DNA of 64,000 nucleotides from positions 1-64,000 of the forward strand of contig CAWGOZ010000007.1 of the NCBI GenBank assembly GCA_963824345.1, read 5' to 3'. The notes beneath the pieces were generated by a model. That model had not been told where the DNA came from. It searched no databases and saw nothing but the letters and a program-made list of their open reading frames with translations. The position numbers and the translations under genes were made by a program. Positions 37,030-45,704 of the stretch are shown piece after piece; position 1 is the first letter of the stretch; the number at the start of each line of letters is the position of its first letter. Source of the stretch: Palsa-89 sp963824345 (GTDB lineage: Bacteria; Acidobacteriota; Terriglobia; Bryobacterales; Bryobacteraceae).

Positions 37030-37056
37030 AGAGCCGCGACCGTAAGGGAGCCGGTT
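37030..37056. repeat. Dispersed repeat (CAGAGCCGCGACCGTAAGGG)
   Basis: CAGAGCCGCGACCGTAAGGG followed by AGCCGG matches the repeats in and between ribosomal genes at 16807, 21158 and 25146. It lies in the 100-base gap between aroDE and a small gene. Confidence 0.75.
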
Positions 37057-37092
37057 TCGACATAGCCTGCAAGGTGCTCTACACTGGGATCT

Positions 37093-37308
37093 ATGAACAG
37101 GTTCACTCGCCGTGAACTCGCCGCAACGCTCGCTACCTCCGCGGTCGTATTGGCTCGGCCCCAAACGCAACCCGACGCCCCGCCGCTGCCCGCCAATCCG
37201 GATGAAGAACTGAAGGCCTCGCGAGCACAGCTCCGCGATAACGCCGATCAGCTCGACAAATTCCCGCTGCCCATGTCCACCGAGCCGGCCACAATATTCA
37301 AGCCCTAG
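37093..37308 (+). CDS. Small Tat-signal-like protein upstream of amidase
   Basis: The 71-residue protein starts MNRFTRRELAATLATSAVVL, a twin-arginine-like or Sec signal, followed by a Pro-rich and then acidic segment. It has no domain I recognise. It ends nine bases before the amidase start, so the two are almost surely cotranscribed. It may be a small partner or a leader peptide of the amidase. Confidence 0.6.
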   Translation: MNRFTRRELAATLATSAVVLARPQTQPDAPPLPANPDEELKASRAQLRDNADQLDKFPLPMSTEPATIFKP

Positions 37309-37317
37309 GCGCGCCCC

Positions 37318-38742
37318 ATGCCCTCCATCTCGGACGACATTTTCTTCGCCGGCATCACCGAAATCAACCAGAAACTCACGAAGAAGGAATTTTCCGCCGT
37401 CGAACTGGCGCGCGCCTTTTGCGCTCGCTTGGAATCCATCGGGCCGCGCTATAACGCTCTGGCGCTTTCGCTCCGCAAAGTGGCTCTCGGCGATGCCAAG
37501 GACGTGGATGGCGATATCAAGCGCGAGCGCCTGCGCGGGCCGCTCCAAGGCGTTCCATTTGGCGCCAAGGATCTGCTGTCCTTCGCCAAGCATCCCACCA
37601 CCTGGGGCGCTCAGCCGTATGCCGGACAGGTCTTCGACTACACCGCGACCGCGCTAAAGCGCATCCAGAAGCATGGCGGCTTGCTCACCGGCAAACTCGC
37701 GATGGTGGAACTCGCCGGCGGCCCCAGCTACCGCTATGCCAGCGCCTCTCTCACCGGGCCGGGCTTGAATCCGTGGGATAACACGCGCTGGTCCGGCGGG
37801 TCTTCCAGCGGCTCGGCGATCGCGGTTGCCGCGGGCTTGGTCACCTACGCGCTCGGCTCGGAAACGTCCGGCTCCATCCTCACCCCCAGCGCCTTCTGCG
37901 GCGTCACCGGACTGCGTCCGACCTACGGCCTGGTCTCGCGCTACGGCGCAATGGCGCTCTCCTGGACGCTCGATAAAATCGGACCCATCTGCCGCTCCGC
38001 CGAAGATTGCGGGCTGGTGCTCGAAGCCATCGCCGGCGCCGATCCCGACGATTCAACTTCGGCTCACAAGAGCTTCTATTACACGCCCCAGTTCGCGCGC
38101 GATCTCAAGGACGTTACCGTTGGCTTCGTGCCGGCCGATTTCAACGACGGAGTCGATCCCGCCTCGCGCGCCGACTACTCCAAGGCTCTCGAAACCATCC
38201 GCTCCCTGGGCGTCAAGGTCACCGAAACCAAGCTGCCCGACTTCCCCTACGGGGCTGCCATCTCCGCCATCATCTCCGCCGAAGGCTCCGCCGTCTTCGA
38301 GCCCCTCATCAAGAGCGGCCAAGTGGATCAGCTTGCCGACCAGCGCCAGATCGCCGGCCTCAAAGCCGGCCTCGAGATTCCCGCCAAGGATTATCTCAAG
38401 GCCATCCGCATCCGCTCGCTCATTCAAGAAGCCTTCCGCGACCTGCTCTCCACGGTGGATGTGCTCATCGCTCCCACCCGTTCCGATCCCGCGCCGAAAA
38501 TCACCCAGCCGCTGGATCGCCGCTCGCGGCCCGCGTCCGCCCTCGGTGCGCTGATCCCCGCGGGCAACCTGGCGGGGCTCCCTGCGCTTTCCATCCCCTG
38601 CGGTTTCGCAAACGCCATGCCGATGGGTTTGCAGTTAGTGGGCTCGCCGTTTTCGGAAAACATGCTGCTCGCCATCGGCAGAACGTTTCAGGAGCGCACC
38701 GATTGGCACAAGCGCCGCCCGCCAATAACTAACAACCAATGA
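37318..38742 (+). CDS. Amidase-signature family hydrolase
   Basis: The 474-residue amidase has the Ser-cisSer-Lys arrangement: lysine in PFGAKDLLS (near residue 83) and the glycine/serine-rich signature RWSGGSSSGSAIAVAAGLV with ALGSETSGSI. It may hydrolyse an amide, or act as a GatA-like subunit, but no gatB or gatC is near. The last residues (ITNNQ) are encoded by a dispersed repeat overlapping the stop. Confidence 0.88.
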   Translation: MPSISDDIFFAGITEINQKLTKKEFSAVELARAFCARLESIGPRYNALALSLRKVALGDAKDVDGDIKRERLRGPLQGVPFGAKDLLSFAKHPTTWGAQPYAGQVFDYTATALKRIQKHGGLLTGKLAMVELAGGPSYRYASASLTGPGLNPWDNTRWSGGSSSGSAIAVAAGLVTYALGSETSGSILTPSAFCGVTGLRPTYGLVSRYGAMALSWTLDKIGPICRSAEDCGLVLEAIAGADPDDSTSAHKSFYYTPQFARDLKDVTVGFVPADFNDGVDPASRADYSKALETIRSLGVKVTETKLPDFPYGAAISAIISAEGSAVFEPLIKSGQVDQLADQRQIAGLKAGLEIPAKDYLKAIRIRSLIQEAFRDLLSTVDVLIAPTRSDPAPKITQPLDRRSRPASALGALIPAGNLAGLPALSIPCGFANAMPMGLQLVGSPFSENMLLAIGRTFQERTDWHKRRPPITNNQ

Positions 38743-38757
38743 CCAACAACTAGCCCC
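38723..38757. repeat. Dispersed AACTAACAACCAATGACCAA-type repeat overlapping a stop codon
   Basis: AACTAACAACCAATGACCAA followed by CAACTAG lies across the amidase stop and the gap to the next gene. Related AACAACCAATAA strings build a hairpin in the rRNA spacer at 57882-57956. Confidence 0.6.
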
Positions 38758-39496
38758 CAATTCCCAAACGCAACGCCGCTGCGCCCACTGCGCCCGTCAA
38801 TGCCGACACCACCGGAATCGCGCCGCGCCGACGCTGGTATTGGCTATCGATCGCGTGGTATCCGAGATAAACGAACGCCCCCGCTGCCAGCGATAGCAGC
38901 AGCGCTGTCCAATCCTTGCTCAGATGCGGACCCACCGCCAGCGCTAGCGCCCCGCCCATCAGCATCATGGTCTGCACTCCTGCCGCTCCCAACAACGCCT
39001 TATACGGCGCGCCCAACGCGGCTAGCAACAGAACCCCCAGCGCCAGGCCCTCGGGCACTTTATGAAAACCTATTCCCGCCAGAAACGCGAAGCGCAGCCG
39101 TTCGAATCCAGCCTCCTGCGATGCCGCCAGGCTCCAGCCATCGAACAAATTGTGCACGCCGGCGGCGATCAACAACGGCGCTGCGAACCCATGCAGGCTC
39201 TCGGCGCAGCCCGTATGGTCGTGCGTGTGCGAGCAAGCCGGACATACCGGATGCACATAACGATCCACCAGCCACAGCAACCCGAACCCCGCCACCAAGC
39301 CCACGCAGCCTTGCTTCCAGCCGTACGCCTCCCCGATCTCAGGGAGAATCCAGAACAACGCAATCCCCACTAGCAGCCCGCCGCTGAACGGAAGCAGGCG
39401 TTGCGAAAGCTTGGGAGTTTCCGCCAGCCAGATTCCCGCCAGCGCGCCCGCCAGCGTCACCAACGCCAGCCCAATCAGGATGGGATACACGTTCAT
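38750..39496 (-). CDS. ZIP-family metal transporter
   Basis: The 248-residue protein has about eight membrane helices and the ZIP motifs HNLFDGW and FHKVPEGLALG, which bind the transported divalent metal (zinc or iron). A His/Cys-rich loop (CPACSHTHDHTGC) near residue 85 is typical of metal-sensing or delivery loops. It is convergent with the amidase gene. Confidence 0.88.
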   Translation of the reverse strand: MNVYPILIGLALVTLAGALAGIWLAETPKLSQRLLPFSGGLLVGIALFWILPEIGEAYGWKQGCVGLVAGFGLLWLVDRYVHPVCPACSHTHDHTGCAESLHGFAAPLLIAAGVHNLFDGWSLAASQEAGFERLRFAFLAGIGFHKVPEGLALGVLLLAALGAPYKALLGAAGVQTMMLMGGALALAVGPHLSKDWTALLLSLAAGAFVYLGYHAIDSQYQRRRGAIPVVSALTGAVGAAALRLGIGG

Positions 39497-39572
39497 CTTT
39501 CCCCACTGTAGCAGCCGGGTCGCACGCTCGCCCGCCGATTAGATCGTAGTGTTTCTGTAGGTCATATCATCC

Positions 39573-39587
39573 GTGATATCATATCAC
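39573..39587. promoter_or_regulatory. Operator palindrome GTGATAT-C-ATATCAC
   Basis: A perfect inverted repeat with one central base sits 7 bp ahead of the toxin GTG start. A partial further copy (CATATCAT) is at about 39563. It is the likely autoregulatory site bound by the antitoxin encoded second. Confidence 0.6.
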
Positions 39588-39594
39588 TAGCGAT

Positions 39595-40017
39595 GTGAAG
39601 CTCGTTCTGGATACGGATGTGATCGTAGCTGCGATGCGAAGCCCCTCGGGAGCGTCTGCCGCAATTGTCCGGCTCGCGCGGCAGGGCCGCGTGACGTTAC
39701 TCGTGAGCGTAGCGCTGGCACTGGAATACGAAGCGGTCTGTAGCAGGCTCGAGCATCGGCTCGCGGCGGACCTGAGCGAAGATGAGGTGAATGTGCTTAT
39801 AGACGCGATCAGTGCTTTGGCCCAACCGGTCAGGATGCATTTCCTATGGCGGCCGCAATTGAGCGATCCCTGCGACGAAATGGTGCTCGCGACAGCCATC
39901 AACGGTAAAGCCGAGGCCCTTGTGACGTTCAACGCGAAGGATTTCGGAGGCGCGCCCGGCCATTTCGGCGTAGATTTGTTGTTGCCTCGCGAAGTGATGA
40001 TGAGGATGAGACGATGA
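39595..40017 (+). CDS. PIN-domain toxin (COG1569-like)
   Basis: The 140-residue PIN ribonuclease begins KLVLDTDVIVAAMRSPSG, with the first acidic metal ligand. EYEAV and DPCDEMVLATAI carry the others, and FNAKDFG the last. The toxin gene precedes the antitoxin, the reverse of VapBC, which fits the COG1569 putative PIN toxins. GTG start. It overlaps the next gene by four bases. Confidence 0.85.
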   Translation: MKLVLDTDVIVAAMRSPSGASAAIVRLARQGRVTLLVSVALALEYEAVCSRLEHRLAADLSEDEVNVLIDAISALAQPVRMHFLWRPQLSDPCDEMVLATAINGKAEALVTFNAKDFGGAPGHFGVDLLLPREVMMRMRR

Positions 40018-40268
40018 GCGAAACCAAGACTTACCCGCTACGCCTGCCGCGGTCGCTCAAGGACGCCGTGGAGCGGATCAGCAAGGAAGACGGTACCAGC
40101 ATCAATCAATTCGTCGCTATGGCCGTGGCGGAAAAAGTTTCGGCGCTTGAAACGGCCCGCTTTTTCCAGGAACGGAAGGGCCGGGTCGACTTCAAGGCCT
40201 TCGACCGGATCATGAAACGGCGTGGCGGAAAAACGCCTCGCGCTGGCGACGAAATGCCTCGCCGCTGA
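40014..40268 (+). CDS. Ribbon-helix-helix/HicB-like antitoxin
   Basis: The 84-residue protein has the RHH opening TYPLRLPRSLKDAVERISKE and the segment GTSINQFVAMAVAEK, typical of antitoxins. The basic C-terminus probably neutralises the PIN toxin. It overlaps the toxin gene (ATGA). Confidence 0.85.
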   Translation: MSETKTYPLRLPRSLKDAVERISKEDGTSINQFVAMAVAEKVSALETARFFQERKGRVDFKAFDRIMKRRGGKTPRAGDEMPRR

Positions 40269-40370
40269 ACCCCCTCGCGTGCGCCTCCAACAAACGGCCT
40301 AAGCGTTACGCCGGGAAAATACGCGGGCAAACACAAAACTACCCCTGATGCGCCACCCGCCAGGCCATGC

Positions 40371-41873
40371 TCATGCCCGGCCCACCACGCGCAAAGCGCC
40401 CCTCGCCGCCTCCACGCCCCGGTACTGCGCCTCCTCGAAAATCGAAAATCCGCTCAAGTCCGAGTTCGCGAAAAATATGTGGCCCGCCGGCTTCAACCAT
40501 CGCCCCCTCGCCTCGGACGACAGGAACCCGGGCGACGGCCGCGCCATCGCATGACCGATGCGCATGATGTCGATGTGCGCCACGCACTGGCGTATGTCCG
40601 GATGCGCCCGCGCCAGGTCGTTCAAGATCGCCTCTTTCCAGTAATTCCAATCCCGCGCCAGCAGCAACCGCCGCGCTTCCTCCGGCGAATGCTCGGCCAT
40701 CGACCAATAAAACGTCCACACCGTTCGATCCACATGCGTCGCCAGGCTCATGTGCGTTGCGTTCACGTACCCCAGCGCCGGCGAATCGTAGATCACGTTG
40801 TCCCACGCCGGCTCGGCATTCCGTTGCTCGGGAATCCGATCCAGCGTCAGGTTAGCCGTCAGCCACGGAGAATATTGAAATCCGTCCGCTCGCGGTGCGC
40901 CCTCCATGACATACGAAGCCAGAAACGTCGGCGCAGCCCAGATCACGGCATCCGCGACGTATTGGGTTCGTTCCGTCAAAACGCGAATTTTGTTGCCATC
41001 GCGCGCTACCCCATACACCACCCCGTTGGTCCGCAGGTAGCGCTTCAACTTCTCGATCAGCCGCGCCGCGATCCAGCCGTTGCCCTCCGGCCACGTCAGC
41101 GGTCCTTTTTCCTCCGGCTCGCGCGATGCGAAGTATTGAATTCCGGCCCAAGCCGACGTGTCCTTCGCCAGGGCCCCGTAATCGTCCCGGCATGCGTAGT
41201 TGATGTACCAGCCCAGCGGCGCCGAATCAAAACCCTGCTGGAAGAGCCAATCCGCCATGGACAGCTTGTCTAACGGAGACGGTTGGAAGCCCCGTTCCAT
41301 GGGAACCGTGAATTGGCCCGACGCGCGAAACTCTTTGATCTTTTCCATGAACCGCCGATACTGCGCGCGATCCTTGGGCGCCGCGCCATCCTCGGGCTCG
41401 ATGCCCTCCTGCCAATGGCCATTGATGAACAGCCGCTCCTGCGGATCGAAGCACAACACCCGCTCGTCCCACTTCCCGTCGCGCAGCACGCCCAGTTCCT
41501 CGAACAGCTCGCGCGCCAGCGATTCACCCTTCGCCGGCACCGGAACATAATGCGCCGCCCACGGAAATCGCGAGACTTCGTTTTCGCCCCAGCGCGAATT
41601 GCCGCCCGCCTGCGGGTCCATTTCGAGCAGCACGAAATCGTGAAAGCCGCGCTTGTCCAGGTGCCGTGCGGCATTCAAACCCGCCATGCCGCCGCCGACG
41701 ATCACGATGGGAATGCGAATCTGTTGTGCCGGCGCGCGAAACGCGGAACGATCCCGCAGCTTGTGCCCCAACGGGAACGAATCGTTGACGAATCCGCCGC
41801 CGATCTTGCGATCCGTTTTGCGCCAAAGGCCGATCAGCGCCGGCGCGCCGAAGAATTCGCGCCGCGAAATCAC
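40371..41873 (-). CDS. Exported FAD-dependent amine-oxidase-like protein, last gene of the SPFH/SpeD/SpeE-like operon
   Basis: The 500-residue protein has a Tat-like N-terminus (ISRREFFGAPALIG) and a Rossmann dinucleotide site IVIVGGGMAGLNAARHL near residue 55, followed by GGNSRWGEN. The rest resembles NAD(P)/FAD-dependent amine oxidases or phytoene desaturases. The start is GTG at 41873, sharing one base with the stop of the SpeE-like gene (TAGTG), so translation is coupled. A polyamine or polyamine-modified substrate is inferred from the neighbours only. Confidence 0.82.
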   Translation of the reverse strand: MISRREFFGAPALIGLWRKTDRKIGGGFVNDSFPLGHKLRDRSAFRAPAQQIRIPIVIVGGGMAGLNAARHLDKRGFHDFVLLEMDPQAGGNSRWGENEVSRFPWAAHYVPVPAKGESLARELFEELGVLRDGKWDERVLCFDPQERLFINGHWQEGIEPEDGAAPKDRAQYRRFMEKIKEFRASGQFTVPMERGFQPSPLDKLSMADWLFQQGFDSAPLGWYINYACRDDYGALAKDTSAWAGIQYFASREPEEKGPLTWPEGNGWIAARLIEKLKRYLRTNGVVYGVARDGNKIRVLTERTQYVADAVIWAAPTFLASYVMEGAPRADGFQYSPWLTANLTLDRIPEQRNAEPAWDNVIYDSPALGYVNATHMSLATHVDRTVWTFYWSMAEHSPEEARRLLLARDWNYWKEAILNDLARAHPDIRQCVAHIDIMRIGHAMARPSPGFLSSEARGRWLKPAGHIFFANSDLSGFSIFEEAQYRGVEAARGALRVVGRA

Positions 41874-43369
41874 TAGTGCGCGACGTCCTTCCACTCCTGC
41901 TCGTAGTAGCGCACCAGAACCTGATCGTTCAGCCGGTTTGGTTCGGCCGGCACCGGCTGCATGTCCACCGGAAACACGAAAAGCTCCTTGACGTTCGAGG
42001 TCGAAAGAAATCGAAGCCCGGAAGGCAATTGGCGCGGAGGTTCGTACGGCGCGAAGCTGCCGATCACGTATCCCCACTCGCCGAACGACGGAACGTACAC
42101 GTGATACGGATAGACCCGCAATCCCGCCTGCTTGACGGATTCGACAATGCACCAATACGATTGCCGCGCGAACAGCGGCGACGTGCTTTGCACCACAATC
42201 AATCCCCCGCTCGCCAGGTGCTTCGCCGCCAGCCGATAGAACGCCGTGGTGAACAGCTTGCCGAGCGCGTAACTGGTGGGGTCGGGAAAATCCGCCACAA
42301 TGAAATCCCACTGCTCGGTGTTGGTGTCCAGCCAGCGAAATGCGTCGGCGTTGATCACATGCACTCGCGCATTGGTCAGCGAATGCAGGTTCAGTGCTGA
42401 CATCACCGGATGCGTGGAGAATAAGTGCGTCATCTCCGGATCGAGATCCACCAAAGTGATACTCTCTACCGACGGATACTTCAGGATCTCGCGGACCGCC
42501 AGTCCATCCCCGCCGCCCAGCACCAGCACATTGCGCGCGCCTGGGAGCGCGGCGAGACCCGGGTGAATCAGTGCCTCATGATAGCGATATTCATCCCGCG
42601 AGCTGAATTGCAGGTGCGAGTTCAGGAACAATCGCATATCGTCCTTCCACTTCGTCAGAACGATGCGCTGATACGGCGTGGTGCGGCTGAAGATCACTTG
42701 GTCCGCATACAGACTATTGTCTGCGGCCGAGGAGATGCGATCGGCGAAAACGGTTCCCGCTCCAAGCAGCGCCAGTACTACAAAGCAGCTTAAGCGAAGC
42801 GAATTCGCGCGGCCGATTTGTTCGCGGAACAGGTAAGTCGACCACAGCGCGACTCCGGCGTTGAAGATTCCAAAGACCAGCGCCGAACGAACCAGTCCAA
42901 GTTTCGGGACCAGCAAGATCGGAAACAGCAACGACGCGCCCAGCGCGCCCAGATAGTCGAAAGTCAGGACGTGCGAAACCAGCTCGCGAAATTGGAAGCG
43001 CTCTTTTAAGATCCGCATCAGCAGCGGAATTTCGAGTCCAACCAGTGTCCCGACCAGGATCACAACCACGTACAACACCAGTCGAAACGCTTCCGTATAG
43101 GCGAACGCCAGAAACAGAAGTGACGACGAAAAGCCGCCCACCATTCCGACCATCAGTTCAATTGAGACGAAGCGCGCCACCAATCCGCGATGCACGAACC
43201 GGGACAGGTAGCTGCCGATACCCATCGCGAACAAGTAGCAACCGATGATGGTGGAAAATTGAAAAACCGTGTCCCCGAGCAAGTAACTGGCAAGCGTTCC
43301 GGCGATCAGCTCATAGATGAGCCCACACGCCGCGATCAGGAAGACCGAGAGGAATAGGGCGATGGACAC
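41873..43369 (-). CDS. Membrane-embedded spermidine synthase-like aminopropyltransferase
   Basis: The 498-residue protein has about seven N-terminal membrane helices (residues 1-220) and then a Rossmann aminopropyltransferase domain with VLVLGGGDGLAVREIL, the acidic ITLVDLDPEM, DAFRW and VADFPDPTSYALGKL. Spermidine synthases transfer an aminopropyl group from decarboxylated AdoMet. The membrane domain suggests a membrane-bound or lipid-linked acceptor. It follows the DUF350 gene by 13 bases. Confidence 0.88.
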   Translation of the reverse strand: MSIALFLSVFLIAACGLIYELIAGTLASYLLGDTVFQFSTIIGCYLFAMGIGSYLSRFVHRGLVARFVSIELMVGMVGGFSSSLLFLAFAYTEAFRLVLYVVVILVGTLVGLEIPLLMRILKERFQFRELVSHVLTFDYLGALGASLLFPILLVPKLGLVRSALVFGIFNAGVALWSTYLFREQIGRANSLRLSCFVVLALLGAGTVFADRISSAADNSLYADQVIFSRTTPYQRIVLTKWKDDMRLFLNSHLQFSSRDEYRYHEALIHPGLAALPGARNVLVLGGGDGLAVREILKYPSVESITLVDLDPEMTHLFSTHPVMSALNLHSLTNARVHVINADAFRWLDTNTEQWDFIVADFPDPTSYALGKLFTTAFYRLAAKHLASGGLIVVQSTSPLFARQSYWCIVESVKQAGLRVYPYHVYVPSFGEWGYVIGSFAPYEPPRQLPSGLRFLSTSNVKELFVFPVDMQPVPAEPNRLNDQVLVRYYEQEWKDVAH

Positions 43370-43382
43370 TGGTTTTGCTAAC

Positions 43383-43592
43383 TTAGTGCACCGCGGCTGC
43401 TATGATGATGCACATGCCGATAGAGAGCGCGCCGATGAGAATCGCGAGCGCGACATTTTTGTCTTCAATGATCTCTTTCCACAGATGGTAAGGCGTCATC
43501 TTGTCGATGATCACGAAGGCAGCGACGAAGATCAGGATGCCGAGCACCGAGTAAAGGAGTGCATTTCCAAGAGCGCTGAAGTTCACGTTCAC
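43383..43592 (-). CDS. DUF350 (YjfL-like) two-helix membrane protein
   Basis: The 69-residue protein has two hydrophobic helices (VLGILIFVAAFVII and ALAILIGALSIGMCIIIAAA) flanking the polar segment DKMTPYHLWKEIIEDKN, the pattern of a single DUF350 repeat. E. coli YjfL, in the yjf cluster with a PspA homologue and a glutathionylspermidine-synthase homologue, is the best-known relative. It overlaps the upstream small gene (ATGA). Confidence 0.82.
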   Translation of the reverse strand: MNVNFSALGNALLYSVLGILIFVAAFVIIDKMTPYHLWKEIIEDKNVALAILIGALSIGMCIIIAAAVH

Positions 43593-43774
43593 TTACCTCC
43601 GATGTATCGGGAATAACCGCCATAGGACGATCGATATGCCCCGGGATTATCGCGGATCGATTTGGGGAGCACCCGTTGCTGATTGACGCTCGTCAAGCTC
43701 CACCCGCGATATTCAGCCACTCCAGTGGCGCCCAGCAGCAGTAAGCCGTAGATCAGGAATAAAGGAGTATTCAA
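43589..43774 (-). CDS. 61-residue single-span membrane protein
   Basis: One N-terminal hydrophobic helix (LFLIYGLLLLGATGV) is followed by a polar tail containing PKSIRDNPGAYRSSYGGYSR. I recognise no named domain. It overlaps both neighbours by four bases (ATGA at both ends), so it is a genuine operon member rather than chance. Confidence 0.75.
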   Translation of the reverse strand: MNTPLFLIYGLLLLGATGVAEYRGWSLTSVNQQRVLPKSIRDNPGAYRSSYGGYSRYIGGK

Positions 43775-45066
43775 TCGTCATCTCCACTGGATTTAGGTGC
43801 GTAATCGCTTTCGCGCCAGCGCGCCGCTTCAAAGCTCCCTCGTCGGAAGGTCACATACGCGGGTGGAATCAGCAGCAGCAGAAACGTCAATACGAAAAAC
43901 GTGTAATTCGGAACGTTGCGCCGCAATTCCAGTTCGTAGCGCATGAACGGCGAGCCCGGCGCCATCTCCGGTTCCACTCGCAAATAGTATTCGCCCGAAG
44001 GAACGGATGGAACGATCACGCTGTTGTTGCGGCTCCCATCGCTGCCATCGGAGTCATGATAGTAGCTCACTTCGCGCCCAAAGTCGAAGGCCTGGCCGGT
44101 TTTGTCGTTGATTAACGCGAAGTTGAAATACGCCCAGTTGTTGTCCAGGTCGGTGCGGATCGAGAGCTCCACGTTGGAATCGCGGCCGTCCAGTTGAAAG
44201 GCTGGCGTAACGAAGGCGCTGTCGTTCTTCACGCCACGTAAAGAAGCGATGCTTTGGGCGAAAGCATAATGGTCGCTGAACGCCACGCGTCCTGGAGCAA
44301 AAATCATGAAGAAAAAAATCAGCGCCGCCAGCACTACGTTCAGCCACACCCAGGTGCCCCAGGACGACGCCACGCTGTTTCCATACGTCGACGGCTGGTT
44401 TGCGAAAATGCCATGGGCGGGAGGCGGCGAACCCGGGAGCTTGAATGCCTGCCAGATTTGCGCGCCCGTCATGTATTCGGCGCGCGACCAGGTGATCTCG
44501 CCGTCGGTCGATTCCGCCGACAGCATGGCAGGCGGCGCTATGAAATCCTGACATGCCACCGAATCGCCTCTTTTCACGCGCCACGGAAATTCGCCCAGAA
44601 CATACACGGTGCTGGCGATCATGGAATCGAAGGCGAGATAAGTGACGCCGCCGAAGCGCATAGCGGGCTTCGCTCGTGCGCGGAGCTTTTCGGGCAGTGC
44701 GGTTTCCACCTGTACGAAGTTCCAGTGGCCGTTGTACTCGGTGAGATAGCGGAAACCTTTGTACGGGTTGAACAGCAGGTATTCGGCCCAGGAATACGAG
44801 TCGTCTCCGCTGTCCACCTGGCGCACTTGAAATCCGATCGCTTCGTATTCGGTGCCGCCAAATTTGCCGCGCGCCCCCAGCGGGATGGCCGGCTTGACTT
44901 GCGTCTTCCCTTGAAACTTTTGAAGAATTTGAACTTCGGGTGTCGAAGCATCCAGCACGCTGAGGCACTGCGGACAAACCACGCTCAGCGTGTTGGCGAA
45001 GCCCCGCAACTGAACCGGGCCGCCGCAATTAGGACATACGATCGACTTGGCTTGAACCGCCGGCAT
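43771..45066 (-). CDS. DUF4178 protein with zinc ribbon and membrane segments
   Basis: The 431-residue protein begins with a zinc ribbon (CPNCGGPVQLRGF, then VVCPQC), followed by DUF4178-type beta-rich segments (YSWAEYLLFNPYKGFRYLTE), two membrane helices (VWLNVVLAALIFFFMIFAPG; FFVLTFLLLLIPPAYV) and a periplasmic-type domain between them. Its start shares one base with the stop of the upstream DUF4178 gene. Confidence 0.78.
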   Translation of the reverse strand: MPAVQAKSIVCPNCGGPVQLRGFANTLSVVCPQCLSVLDASTPEVQILQKFQGKTQVKPAIPLGARGKFGGTEYEAIGFQVRQVDSGDDSYSWAEYLLFNPYKGFRYLTEYNGHWNFVQVETALPEKLRARAKPAMRFGGVTYLAFDSMIASTVYVLGEFPWRVKRGDSVACQDFIAPPAMLSAESTDGEITWSRAEYMTGAQIWQAFKLPGSPPPAHGIFANQPSTYGNSVASSWGTWVWLNVVLAALIFFFMIFAPGRVAFSDHYAFAQSIASLRGVKNDSAFVTPAFQLDGRDSNVELSIRTDLDNNWAYFNFALINDKTGQAFDFGREVSYYHDSDGSDGSRNNSVIVPSVPSGEYYLRVEPEMAPGSPFMRYELELRRNVPNYTFFVLTFLLLLIPPAYVTFRRGSFEAARWRESDYAPKSSGDDD

Positions 45067-45704
45067 CAGGTCCAGCCCTCGAATTCACGCAGGTTTTTCA
45101 AGTGCAGATCATCGAACTCGACGGCGCGGCCCAGAAACAGCAGCGGCAGTTTCTCGCTGTAATCGATAGTTCCGAAATCGGCGCTCGTCGATCTGAGATC
45201 CGCGAACATAACATCCGACTTGTCCCAATATTCGAACGGCAGCTCGCCTTGCACCCCCTTGTAGTGGGCATGCGTCCGGGAGGTCACTTGGAAGGTCTTG
45301 CCGTTCCACTGAAATGTTTGCCCTTGATGGATTTCATCGGGGCCGGGCAACGGCGTGGGCGGCTTCGAGGTCCATGAAAGATCGTATTCCAGTTGCCCGT
45401 CCGCCAGCCACCCGCTGGTTCCGTCGTTAAAGACGATGTGCCATTCATTCCAGCCGCCCTGCTCATATTCATAAATGATGCGGCCGACGACGACGAAACT
45501 CTTGTTCTGATACGCGCCTTCCGTTCCAATTTGAATGGGTGAGGCGTCGGCCGGAAGATCGGAAACCTCGCCTACCTTCTTCAAATCGACATCGCTGCGC
45601 ACCAGAATGGAATGACAGAATTCGCAGGTGGTCTGCACGGCGCTGGACCAAAGAAACTTCACTGGCGCGCCGCAACTGGGGCAGTTCGCCGTGGGCCCGC
45701 TCAT
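45066..45704 (-). CDS. DUF4178 protein with N-terminal zinc ribbon
   Basis: The 212-residue protein has an N-terminal zinc ribbon (CPSCGAPVKFLWSS, then CEFC) and a DUF4178 domain (YEYEQGGWNEWHIVFNDGTS). It has no membrane helix. It overlaps speD-like by four bases and the longer DUF4178 gene by one. The pair probably arose by duplication. Function unknown. Confidence 0.78.
   Translation of the reverse strand: MSGPTANCPSCGAPVKFLWSSAVQTTCEFCHSILVRSDVDLKKVGEVSDLPADASPIQIGTEGAYQNKSFVVVGRIIYEYEQGGWNEWHIVFNDGTSGWLADGQLEYDLSWTSKPPTPLPGPDEIHQGQTFQWNGKTFQVTSRTHAHYKGVQGELPFEYWDKSDVMFADLRSTSADFGTIDYSEKLPLLFLGRAVEFDDLHLKNLREFEGWT

Noticed and set aside
37318..38742. Amidase as GatA of the tRNA-dependent amidotransferase.
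   Set aside because: No gatB or gatC is adjacent and a Tat-type small protein precedes it; amidase-signature proteins are too diverse to name it gatA.
40479..41273. A 264-residue plus-strand frame inside the FAD enzyme gene.
   Set aside because: Arg- and Pro-rich shadow of the minus-strand gene without motifs.
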